From: Massilia sp. YIM B02769
Lineage (GTDB): Bacteria; Pseudomonadota; Gammaproteobacteria; Burkholderiales; Burkholderiaceae_D
Assembly (NCBI RefSeq): GCF_030411995.1
Contig: NZ_JASNRC010000005.1
Coordinates: forward strand, 49,450 to 113,449
Direction: 5' to 3'
Length of the DNA stretch: 64,000 nt
Made by a program: the position numbers and the translations under genes. Numbering within the stretch: the stretch's first letter is position 1; every line of letters starts with the position of its first letter. The notes beneath the pieces are model-generated. The model was given only the letters and a program-made list of their open reading frames with translations, searched no databases and was not told where the DNA came from. Below are positions 1 through 8,247 of this stretch, one piece after another.

Positions 1-25
1 CTTTTGCACACTGGCGCAGGCGGCA

Positions 26-1378
26 ATGGCAGAACCGACGCAACAACTCACCCGCGGCCTGAAGGGCCGCCACATCCAGCTCATCGCCCTCGGCGGCGCA
101 ATCGGCACCGGCCTTTTCCTCGGCATCGCCCAGACCATCCAGATGGCAGGCCCCTCGGTACTGCTCGGCTACGCGGTCGCCGGCCTGTTCGCCTTCCTGA
201 TCATGCGCCAGCTCGGCGAGATGGTGGTGGCCGAACCGGTCGCCGGCTCGGTCAGCTACTTCGCCGACAAGTACGGCGGCCACATGGCCGGCTTCGTCAC
301 CGGCTGGAACTACTGGATGATGTACATCCTGGTCAGCATGGCCGAGTTGTCCGCGGTCGGCGTCTACGTCCAGTACTGGTGGCCCGAGATCCCGACCTGG
401 GTCTCGGCCCTGGCCTGCTTCGCCGTCATCAACTCCTTCAGCCTCCTGAATGTGCGCGCCTTCGGCGAGCTCGAATTCTGGTTCGCCGTCATCAAGGTCG
501 TGGCCGTGATCGGCATGATCCTGTTCGGCGGCTATCTGCTGGTGAGCGGCACGGCCGGCCCCGAAGCCGGCGTGGCCAACCTGTGGCGCCATGGCGGCTT
601 CTTCCCGAACGGCGTAGGCGGCCTGGTGATGGCGATGGCCGTCATCATGTTTTCCTTCGGCGGCCTGGAACTGATCGGCATCACCGCGGCCGAAGCGGCC
701 AACCCGGAAAAGACCATCCCGCGCGCCACCAACCAGGCCCTGTACCGGGTGCTGATCTTCTATGTCGGCGCCCTCTTCATCCTGCTGTCGCTGTTCCCGT
801 GGCAGAAGGTTGTCAGCGGCGGCAGCCCGTTTGTCCTGATCTTCGCGGCGCTGAACAGCAATGCGGTCGCCACCATCCTGAACGTGGTCGTGCTGACCGC
901 CGCGCTGTCGGTGTACAACAGCGGCGTGTACGCGAACACGCGCATGCTGTACGGCCTGGCGGTGCAGGGCAATGCGCCCGGCGTGCTGAAAAAGCTGACG
1001 ACCAGCGGCGTGCCGCTGGCGGCGCTGGGCGTGTCGGCCGCCGCCACCCTGGTCTGCGTGGTGGTGAACTACCTGATGCCGGGCGAAGCCTTCGGGCTGA
1101 TGATGGGGCTGTCGGTGTCGGGCCTGATCATCAACTGGGCCACGATCTCGCTGGTGCACCTGCGCTTCCGCCGTACGCGCGCCGCGAACGGCCAGGGCGC
1201 CACCGTCTTCCCGAGCCCGGTGCATCCGCTGTCGAACTGGCTGTGCCTGGCCTTCCTGGCCGGGGTGCTGGTGGTGATGTACATGACGCCCGGCCTGCGC
1301 ACCTCGGTCTACATGATCCCGGCCTGGCTGCTCCTGCTGTGCGCAGGCTACGCCCTCCGCCAGCGCAGGGCAGCCTGA
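26..1378 (+). CDS. aromatic amino acid permease, AroP/PheP type (APC family)
   Basis: A 450-residue inner-membrane permease expected to import an amino acid, most likely aromatic, by proton symport. The N-terminus carries the family signature RHIQLIALGGAIGTGLFLG at about residues 15-33, followed by a run of about twelve hydrophobic segments. The stretch MRQLGEMVVAEPVAGS and the GWNYWMMY segment closely resemble the E. coli PheP/AroP group as I remember it. Length matches the family (about 455). The start is an ATG at position 26 with only a weak purine stretch before it, and the gene lies at the window edge, so its upstream context is unseen. A hairpin follows the stop. The exact substrate cannot be decided from sequence. 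Confidence 0.85.
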   Translation: MAEPTQQLTRGLKGRHIQLIALGGAIGTGLFLGIAQTIQMAGPSVLLGYAVAGLFAFLIMRQLGEMVVAEPVAGSVSYFADKYGGHMAGFVTGWNYWMMYILVSMAELSAVGVYVQYWWPEIPTWVSALACFAVINSFSLLNVRAFGELEFWFAVIKVVAVIGMILFGGYLLVSGTAGPEAGVANLWRHGGFFPNGVGGLVMAMAVIMFSFGGLELIGITAAEAANPEKTIPRATNQALYRVLIFYVGALFILLSLFPWQKVVSGGSPFVLIFAALNSNAVATILNVVVLTAALSVYNSGVYANTRMLYGLAVQGNAPGVLKKLTTSGVPLAALGVSAAATLVCVVVNYLMPGEAFGLMMGLSVSGLIINWATISLVHLRFRRTRAANGQGATVFPSPVHPLSNWLCLAFLAGVLVVMYMTPGLRTSVYMIPAWLLLLCAGYALRQRRAA

Positions 1379-1393
1379 CGAGATGAAAGGATG

Positions 1394-1440
1394 GCAGCCA
1401 AGGCACGGCCCGGCCGCGCCTTGGCTGCGCCACCAATTTT
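1394..1440 (+). terminator. hairpin after the permease gene
   Basis: GCAGCCAAGGC at 1394-1404 pairs perfectly with GCCTTGGCTGC at 1418-1428, giving an 11-bp stem. A short AATTTT run follows at 1435-1440 rather than an immediate T tract. It lies 15 bp past the permease stop and is probably its terminator. Confidence 0.6.
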
Positions 1441-1484
1441 GCTTTAAGGTTACTATCCCCGGCTGACTACAGCGTGGCCGAGGC

Positions 1485-3623
1485 ATGAGAACACATCACG
1501 AACCAACAGGACCAGGGGGCAAGTTCTTCCCGCCCGAGGCCGCGGCGCCGCCCGGCGTCGACGCCCTGCTCGATATCGTGCCGGCCGGCGTAGTGGTGCA
1601 CGGCCCGGATTCGCGCGCCTTTTACGCCAACCGCTACGCCCTGACCCTGCTCGGCCCCGCCCTCGACATCATGCGCACCGCACCCGCGGCCTCGGGCGCC
1701 TGGCCGCTGCTGCGCGCCGACGGCGGCGCCCTGCCCGCGCACGAGAATCCGGTACAGCGCGCACTCGACAGCCGCAGCGCCGTGGTCGATGTCGTGATCG
1801 GCCTGCGCGGCGCGGCGACCCGCTGGCTGATCTGCAGCGCGCACCCGGCGCTCGGCGCCGGCGGCGAGGTGGCCGAGGTGGTGGTCTGCTTCACCGACTG
1901 CAGCGAACTGAAACGCATGGAGCAGTCGCTGCGCGACTCGAAAGAGCGCCTGCGCCTGATGCTGCAGGGCTCGACCGACGCGCCCTGGGACTGGAACCTG
2001 GCCGAGCCCCAGCCCTACCTGTCGCCGCGCTGGTGGGAGATGCTCGGCTACGCCAAGGGCGAACCCGGCGCCGACGACGCCTCCTGGCCCGGCCTCGTGC
2101 ACCCGGAAGACCTGGCGCACCTGAACGACTACGTCGCGCGCCTGCTGGCCTCGAGCGAGTCGGCCTACCGCATCGAGTTCCGCCTGCGCCACCGCGACGG
2201 CCGCGACGTGCCGGTGCTGGCGCGCGGCCTGGTCCAGCGCGACGCCGCCGGCAAGGCCCAGCGCATCTCCGGCACGAATACCGACCTGACCGCGGCCAAG
2301 CATGCCGAGCAGCGCATCTACGAGCTGGCCTACTTCGATGTCCTGACCGGTCTCCCCAACCGCCGCCTGCTGCACGAGCAGATGGCCAAGATCCTGACCC
2401 GCAGCGCGCGCTCGCGCCAGTACGGCGCCCTGCTGTTCATCGACCTCGACAACTTCAAGCTGCTCAACGACACCCTCGGCCACGACGTCGGCGACGAGTT
2501 GCTGCGCATGGTGGCCGGGCGCCTGCGCGACACGGTGCGCGAAAGCGACCACCTGGCGCGTTTGGGCGGCGACGAATTCGTGGTGGTGCTCGAGAACCTG
2601 GGCGAGACCCAGGAAACCGCGGTGCACGAGACCCAGGCGATCGGCGCCAAGCTGCTGGCGGCGCTGGGCCAGCCCTACCGCCTGTCGGCGCGCGAGCACC
2701 GCAGCACGCCGAGCATCGGCGTGGCCCTGTTCGGCGCCGACGCCACGGGTGTCGACCTGCTGCTGCGCCAGGCCGACCTGGCCATGTACCGCGCCAAGGG
2801 CGACGGCCGCAACACGGTGCGCTTCTTCGCCCCCGGCATGCAGGCCGCGGCCGACCGCCAGATCGATTTGCAGAACGACCTGCGCGACAGCATCCACCAC
2901 GAGCATTTCGAGCTGCATTGCCAGCCCCAGTTCGGCGCTGACGGCCGCCTGCTCGGCGCCGAGGTGCTGGTGCGCTGGCGCCACGACGTGCGCGGCCTGC
3001 TCGCGCCCGGCGAATTCATTTCGCTGGCCGAAGCCTCGGGCCTGATCGTGCCGCTCGGGGCGCTGGTGTTGTCCGAGGCCTGCCGCATCCTGGCGCGCTG
3101 GGCCCTGCACCCGCGCCTGAAAGGCTTGACCCTGGCGGTGAACGTCAGCGCCCACCAGCTGCGCGAGCCCGACTTCGTCGAGCGCGTGCTCGACACCCTG
3201 CTGCGCAGCGGCGCCGACCCGCGCCGCCTGTGCCTGGAACTCACCGAAAGCGTGTTCGCCGAAAACGTCGACGCCGTCAGCGCCAGGATGAACGCCCTGC
3301 GCGCCCATGGCGTGCGCTTTTCGCTCGACGATTTCGGCACCGGCTACTCCTCGCTCAGCTACCTGAAGCGCTTCCCGCTGAACGAACTGAAGATCGACCG
3401 CAGTTTTGTTGCGGACCTGCCCGGCGATACCCACGCCGGCGCCATCGTCGACGCGGTGTTGGCCCTGGCCCATACCCTCGACCTGCAGGTGGTGGCCGAA
3501 GGCGTGGAGACGCGCGCCCAGCGCGACTACCTGGTCGCCCACGGCTGCCGCGTATTCCAGGGCTACCTGCTGGGCGAGCCGCTGCCGGTCGCCGGCTTCG
3601 AGGCCGGGTTCGGCACTGCCTGA
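1485..3623 (+). CDS. PAS-PAS-GGDEF-EAL cyclic-di-GMP enzyme, copy 1
   Basis: A 712-residue soluble protein that should make and/or degrade cyclic di-GMP. Two PAS-type sensor regions (about 28-150 and 150-270) precede a diguanylate cyclase domain with an intact GGDEF motif at residues 361-365. An RESD inhibitory I-site sits at 352-355, five residues before it. A phosphodiesterase domain follows with EVL (the EAL position) at 493-495, TESVFAE, DDFGTGYSS from 615 and KIDRSFV, so both catalytic domains look competent. No membrane segment is evident. The next gene is a close paralog in the same orientation 38 bp downstream. Start taken at the ATG in GAGGCATGAG; its Shine-Dalgarno is weak. Net activity cannot be told from sequence. 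Confidence 0.9.
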   Translation: MRTHHEPTGPGGKFFPPEAAAPPGVDALLDIVPAGVVVHGPDSRAFYANRYALTLLGPALDIMRTAPAASGAWPLLRADGGALPAHENPVQRALDSRSAVVDVVIGLRGAATRWLICSAHPALGAGGEVAEVVVCFTDCSELKRMEQSLRDSKERLRLMLQGSTDAPWDWNLAEPQPYLSPRWWEMLGYAKGEPGADDASWPGLVHPEDLAHLNDYVARLLASSESAYRIEFRLRHRDGRDVPVLARGLVQRDAAGKAQRISGTNTDLTAAKHAEQRIYELAYFDVLTGLPNRRLLHEQMAKILTRSARSRQYGALLFIDLDNFKLLNDTLGHDVGDELLRMVAGRLRDTVRESDHLARLGGDEFVVVLENLGETQETAVHETQAIGAKLLAALGQPYRLSAREHRSTPSIGVALFGADATGVDLLLRQADLAMYRAKGDGRNTVRFFAPGMQAAADRQIDLQNDLRDSIHHEHFELHCQPQFGADGRLLGAEVLVRWRHDVRGLLAPGEFISLAEASGLIVPLGALVLSEACRILARWALHPRLKGLTLAVNVSAHQLREPDFVERVLDTLLRSGADPRRLCLELTESVFAENVDAVSARMNALRAHGVRFSLDDFGTGYSSLSYLKRFPLNELKIDRSFVADLPGDTHAGAIVDAVLALAHTLDLQVVAEGVETRAQRDYLVAHGCRVFQGYLLGEPLPVAGFEAGFGTA

Positions 3624-3685
3624 CATGACGCCGCCTGTCGGAAAAGGATTACAATCCTGTATTGACATCGATGCAGGCAGGCATG

Positions 3686-5824
3686 ATGGGTTCTGAACGT
3701 TCCGATGAGCAAGCATCCGCGCCACCCGGATGGCGCTCGCGCGATTTCAAGGTGCTGCTCGACCATATTCCCGCCGGCGTCGTGATCCACGGCGCCGATT
3801 CGCGCGCCGTCTACGCCAACCGCTGCGCACAGCGCCTGCTCGGCCCCATTATCGATCTGATGCGCACCTACCCGGCCGACTCGGGCGTGGTGCCGCTGCT
3901 GCGCGCCGACGGCAGCGCGCTGCCGGCCGACGCCAACCCCGTGTCCTGCGTGCTGCGCACCGGCAGGACCGTGCACGACACGGTCGTCGGCCTGCCCGGC
4001 GACAGCGTGCGCTGGCTGATCTGCAATGCCTATCCCCTGCACGACGCCGAGGGGCGGATCCACGAAGTGGCGGTCTGCTTCACCGAATGCACCGACCTGA
4101 AGCGCACCGAGGAGACCCTGCTGCGCTCGGAAGAGCGCCTGCGCCTGGCCATGCAGGGCAGCACCGACGCGCCTTGGGACTGGAGCGTCGACACCGGCCT
4201 GGTGCATTATTCCGAACGCTGGTGGGACATGCTGGGCTTTCCGCATTCGCACGGCGAGCGTGACCCGGTGGCGTGGCGCACGCAAATGCATCCCGAGGAC
4301 ATGCCGCGCGTGGATGCCTTTGTCGCGTCCCTGGTGGCGTCCGGCGAGAGCACCTACAGCGTCGAATTCCGCCTGCGCCACCGCGACGGCCACTACGTGC
4401 CGGTGCTCTCGCGCGGCTTCGTGCAGCGCGACCGCAACGGCAAGGGCGTGCGCATCGCCGGCACGAATACCGACCTGACCGCCGCCAAGGAAGCCGAACG
4501 CCGCATCCACGAACTGGCCTATTTCGACTATCTTACCGGCCTGCCGAACCGGCGCCTGCTGATCGACGAACTGTCGCGCATCCTCTCGCGCAGCGACCGC
4601 AACGGCGAGTATGGCGCCCTGATGTTCATCGACCTCGACAACTTCAAGCTGCTCAACGATACCCTCGGCCACGACGCCGGCGACGCCCTGCTGCGCGAGG
4701 TGGCGAAGCGCCTGCGCGGCACCGTGCGCGCGAGCGACCACCTGGCGCGCCTGGGCGGCGACGAATTCGTGGTCGTGCTCGACGACCTGGGCACGAGCGA
4801 GCGCGATGCGATCCACGAGGCGCGCCTGGTCGGCGCCAAGCTGCTGGAAGCCCTGGCCCAGCCGCACGCGCTGGGTGCGCGGCCCAGCATCAGCACCCCC
4901 AGCATCGGCGTGGCCATGTTCGGCGCCGGGGCCGGCGCCGACAGCGTCGACCAGCTGCTGCGCCAGGCCGACCTGGCCATGTACCGCGCCAAGGCCGAGG
5001 GCCGCAACACCCTGCGTTTCTTCGATCCCGACATGCAGGCGGCGGCCGAGCGCCAGGCCGAGCTGGAGGGCGACCTGCACGACGCCATCGGCCAGCACCG
5101 CTTCGAGCTGTATTGCCAGCCGCAGGTCGGCGTCGACGGCAGGCTGGCCGGCGCCGAGGTACTGCTGCGCTGGCGCCACGCCACGCGCGGCCTGGTGCCG
5201 CCCGACGAATTCATCGGCCTGGCCGAAACGAGCGGCCTGATCGTGCCGCTGGGCGCCATGGTCCTGGCCGAAAGCTGCCGCGCCCTGGCGCGCTGGGCCG
5301 GCACGCCGCTGCTGCGCGAGCTGACCCTGGCCGTGAATGTCAGCGCCCAGCAGCTGCGCGACCCCGGTTTCGTCGACGCCGTGCTCGCCACGCTGGCCGC
5401 GACCGGCGCCCCGCCCCAGCAACTCTTCCTCGAACTGACCGAAAGCGTGTTCGCCGAAGACCTGGACGCCGCCTGCGCCAAGATGCATGCGCTGCGCCTG
5501 CACGGCGTGTGCTTCTCGCTCGACGACTTCGGCACCGGCTATTCCTCGCTTGCCTACCTGAAGCGCTTTCCGCTTACCGAACTGAAAATCGACCGCAGCT
5601 TCGTCAAGGACTTGCCGGGCGAAGCCCACGCCGGCGCCATCGTCGACGCCATCCTGGCCCTGGCCCGCACGCTGCAGCTCGACGTGGTGGCCGAAGGCAT
5701 CGAGACCGGCGAGCAGCGCGATTTTCTCGTTGCGCGCGGCTGCCGCCTGCTGCAAGGCTACCTGCTGGGCAAGCCGCGTCCCATGGCCGAGTTCGAGGCC
5801 AGCTTCGGCGCTGCCGACGCCTGA
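3686..5824 (+). CDS. PAS-PAS-GGDEF-EAL cyclic-di-GMP enzyme, copy 2
   Basis: A paralog of the preceding gene with the same order, PAS-PAS-GGDEF-EAL, and long identical stretches such as LARLGGDEFVVVL, DDFGTGYSSL and ELKIDRSFV. The GGDEF motif, an RASD I-site five residues before it, and the EAL-domain motifs (EVL, TESVFAE, DDFG, VAEGIET) are all intact. The frame is open from 3662 (TTG), with ATG codons at 3671, 3683 and 3686. The start at 3683/3686 gives an N-terminus aligned with copy 1 and sits behind GCAGGCAGGC. TACAAT at 3650-3655 is a plausible -10 element, so this copy may have its own promoter. The divergence is largest in the N-terminal sensor region, suggesting the two copies respond to different inputs. 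Confidence 0.88.
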   Translation: MGSERSDEQASAPPGWRSRDFKVLLDHIPAGVVIHGADSRAVYANRCAQRLLGPIIDLMRTYPADSGVVPLLRADGSALPADANPVSCVLRTGRTVHDTVVGLPGDSVRWLICNAYPLHDAEGRIHEVAVCFTECTDLKRTEETLLRSEERLRLAMQGSTDAPWDWSVDTGLVHYSERWWDMLGFPHSHGERDPVAWRTQMHPEDMPRVDAFVASLVASGESTYSVEFRLRHRDGHYVPVLSRGFVQRDRNGKGVRIAGTNTDLTAAKEAERRIHELAYFDYLTGLPNRRLLIDELSRILSRSDRNGEYGALMFIDLDNFKLLNDTLGHDAGDALLREVAKRLRGTVRASDHLARLGGDEFVVVLDDLGTSERDAIHEARLVGAKLLEALAQPHALGARPSISTPSIGVAMFGAGAGADSVDQLLRQADLAMYRAKAEGRNTLRFFDPDMQAAAERQAELEGDLHDAIGQHRFELYCQPQVGVDGRLAGAEVLLRWRHATRGLVPPDEFIGLAETSGLIVPLGAMVLAESCRALARWAGTPLLRELTLAVNVSAQQLRDPGFVDAVLATLAATGAPPQQLFLELTESVFAEDLDAACAKMHALRLHGVCFSLDDFGTGYSSLAYLKRFPLTELKIDRSFVKDLPGEAHAGAIVDAILALARTLQLDVVAEGIETGEQRDFLVARGCRLLQGYLLGKPRPMAEFEASFGAADA

Positions 5825-5871
5825 GCCGGCCGCATGCGCCGGAAAGGCCGAAAGCGCGCTTATTCGGGCGG

Positions 5872-5884
5872 TATAATTGCCTGA
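5872..5884 (+). promoter_or_regulatory. perfect -10 element just ahead of the DUF5916 gene
   Basis: TATAAT at 5872-5877 matches the sigma-70 -10 consensus exactly, but no convincing -35 box is seen 17 bp upstream. Transcription would be expected to begin around 5884, one base before the ATG at 5885. No Shine-Dalgarno is present, so the message may be leaderless. Confidence 0.45.
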
Positions 5885-8182
5885 ATGAAAACACAAATGC
5901 TGGTCCGCCGCATGCGCGGCTTGTCCTTTGCCGCGCTGCTGGCCGCCGATCCGGTGCAGGCGGCCGAGACCGACGGCTTGCGCGCGCTGCGCATCGACCG
6001 CGCCGACACCCCGACCATCGACGGCATGCTCGACGACGCCGCCTGGCGCCGCGCCCCGCTTCACACGGGCTTCCACAAGCACCTGCCGCGCGATGGCGAG
6101 GCGCTGCCGGCCGCGCTCAGGACGAGCGTGCAGCTGGTGGTCGAGGATGACGCGCTGGTGTTCGGCATCCGCGCCTGGGACGGCGATCCGGCGCGCCTGC
6201 GTGGCCTGCTGGCGCGGCGCGACAAGGTGAATGTGGACCAGGACTTCATCGGCATCTGGATCGACCCGGCCGGCCACGGCCGCGCGGCCCAGTTCGTGCG
6301 CGTGAACATCGCCGGCGTTGTCAGCGACGGCATGCACCGCGCCGACAACGACGAATCCGACCTCGGCCCGGACTTCCCGGTCGACGCCGCCGTCCGGCTC
6401 CTGCCCGACGGCTACAGCATGGAAGTGCGCTGGCCATTGTCGAACCTGCGCTTCCCGTATGCGGACGGACGCAACTGGCGCGTGCTGGTCGAGCGCAGCA
6501 TTCCGCATGCCGACGGCGCCCTGGTGGCGACCGCCCCGTTCCGCATCGACACCCTGAGCCGCCTGAGCTACCTGCAGGAGGTCGAGGGCATGGGCGCCAC
6601 CGTGGCGGCCGTGCGCGACCGCGGCTTTGTCGAGCTGCGCCCGGAACTGACGGTGCGGCGCGAACGCGCCACGGCGCCGGGCGCGCGCTCGCGCGGCCAG
6701 CAGGCCGAGATGGGCCTGGAAATCAATGCGCGTCCGCGCGCCGACTGGGTCTTCAACGCCACGCTGAACCCGGATTACTCGCAAGTCGAGATCGACGTGC
6801 CGACCTCGCAGGGCGCCGGCAACATCGCGCTCAGCCTGCCGGAAAAGCGCGGCTTTTTCCTGGAAAGCGCCGACGTGCTGGGCCTGCCGCTGCCGGCGTT
6901 TTATTCGCGCACCGTGAACGACCCGGAGTACGGCCTGCGCGCGACCTGGCGCGGCGCCGAGATGGACGCCACCGCGATGAGCCTGCGCGACGAACCGGGC
7001 GGCCTGCTGCTGCGCGGGCGGCCCTACGAAACCCTGGAAACGATCCAGACTGGACGCACCGTGGCTAGCCTGGCGCGCGCCCGCTGGCACGGCGACGGGC
7101 TGCTGCTCGGCGCCTTTGCCTCGCAGCGCGACTACGGGCGCCATGGCAGCAACGACGTGCTCGGGCTGGACGCCCAGTGGCAGGCCGAAGGCGGCGACGG
7201 CGCCCAGCATCAGGTCTCCAGCGTGGCCATGGCCTCGCGCACCACGGCCGGCTTCGGCGCCGACGGCATGGCGGCGCGTGTGGGCGGGCGCGCGGGCGGC
7301 TATGCCTGGGGCAAATACCTGCACAAGACCGAGCGCTGGTGGCACGAGGTCGAGCTGGAAGCGATCGCGCCGGGCTTCGTCAACGACAACGGCTTCGTGC
7401 CGCAGGCCGGCGTCGCCCGCGTCAGCGGCTCGATCAACCGCATCCTCGGCGCGCAGGCGCTGGGCAAACTGGAACTCTACGAATTCGAGACCTACCTGGC
7501 TTTCCACGAGATGCGCACGCTGGCCGACCACACGACGGGGCAGCGCGGCGGCGAGACCGTCGAGCGCAGGCTGCGGCCCGGCGTGTGGATGGCGGCGCCC
7601 TTGCAGACCGGCTTCTGGGCCGAACTCGGCTTCGACCGCCAGCGCGCAGGACCCGGCGCCCGCCTGCACGATACGCGGGTCGTCAACTTCGGCATCGAGA
7701 CGACGCCGGCGCCGTGGATCTCGAAGATCGCGGCGGAAGTTGCCATTGGGCGCCAGCTCGACTTCGCCGCCGACCGCGTCGGCCCCGGCGGACAGGCGAT
7801 CCTGGATGTGGGACTACGCCTGCCGCTGCCGATCCGGCCGGGCTGGTCGCTGGAACTCGACGGGCACCTGAACCGCAGCTGGATTCGCGGCCGCCTGGGC
7901 CAGCCGGCGTTTGCCGACACCGCCTGGCGCGCGCTCGCCATCGTCCACTTCAGCCCGCGCGATTCGCTGCGCCTGCTGGCCCAGAACACCTGGGCCGCGC
8001 GGCGCGACGACGGCGTGACCCAGCTGGAAGCATGGAATGAGCGGCAGGTGCACCGCTCGCTGCTGTACCGCTACCAGTGGCGCCACGGGCGCACGCTGTC
8101 GCTGGGCGTTGTCGACGACAGGCTGCCGCTGGTGGACGAGAACAGCAGGTCGCTGACTTTCAAGCTGCAATGGGAAGTGTGA
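5885..8182 (+). CDS. DUF5916 protein with CBM9-like N-terminal domain
   Basis: A 765-residue exported protein of the DUF5916 family. A signal-like start (RGLSFAALLAADPVQAAE) ends near residue 27. Residues about 38-210 look like the carbohydrate-binding-module-9-like domain common in this family: TIDGMLDDAAWRRA, then QDFIGIWIDPAGHG. The remainder (about 230-765) has the DUF5916 pattern, with NATLNPDYSQVEID and EKRGFFLESADVL, and many alternating strands typical of an outer-membrane barrel. The function of the family is not established; a role at the cell surface, perhaps glycan or peptide related, is inference. It stands alone between two signalling genes, and there is no ribosome-binding site close to the ATG. 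Confidence 0.85.
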   Translation: MKTQMLVRRMRGLSFAALLAADPVQAAETDGLRALRIDRADTPTIDGMLDDAAWRRAPLHTGFHKHLPRDGEALPAALRTSVQLVVEDDALVFGIRAWDGDPARLRGLLARRDKVNVDQDFIGIWIDPAGHGRAAQFVRVNIAGVVSDGMHRADNDESDLGPDFPVDAAVRLLPDGYSMEVRWPLSNLRFPYADGRNWRVLVERSIPHADGALVATAPFRIDTLSRLSYLQEVEGMGATVAAVRDRGFVELRPELTVRRERATAPGARSRGQQAEMGLEINARPRADWVFNATLNPDYSQVEIDVPTSQGAGNIALSLPEKRGFFLESADVLGLPLPAFYSRTVNDPEYGLRATWRGAEMDATAMSLRDEPGGLLLRGRPYETLETIQTGRTVASLARARWHGDGLLLGAFASQRDYGRHGSNDVLGLDAQWQAEGGDGAQHQVSSVAMASRTTAGFGADGMAARVGGRAGGYAWGKYLHKTERWWHEVELEAIAPGFVNDNGFVPQAGVARVSGSINRILGAQALGKLELYEFETYLAFHEMRTLADHTTGQRGGETVERRLRPGVWMAAPLQTGFWAELGFDRQRAGPGARLHDTRVVNFGIETTPAPWISKIAAEVAIGRQLDFAADRVGPGGQAILDVGLRLPLPIRPGWSLELDGHLNRSWIRGRLGQPAFADTAWRALAIVHFSPRDSLRLLAQNTWAARRDDGVTQLEAWNERQVHRSLLYRYQWRHGRTLSLGVVDDRLPLVDENSRSLTFKLQWEV

Positions 8183-8247
8183 GCGTGCCGCCACCCTCCT
8201 TTGCGCCGCATGGCGCGAACGCGATGCGATTGTGATAACAGTGCACC

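Noticed and set aside
1467..3725. 752-codon minus-strand open frame
   Set aside because: Complementary to the first GGDEF-EAL gene; its translation is low-complexity Gln/Ala/Gly text produced by the reverse frame of GC-rich DNA.
3563..7669. 1368-codon minus-strand open frame
   Set aside because: Spans two real plus-strand genes and the gap between them; no domain or signal.
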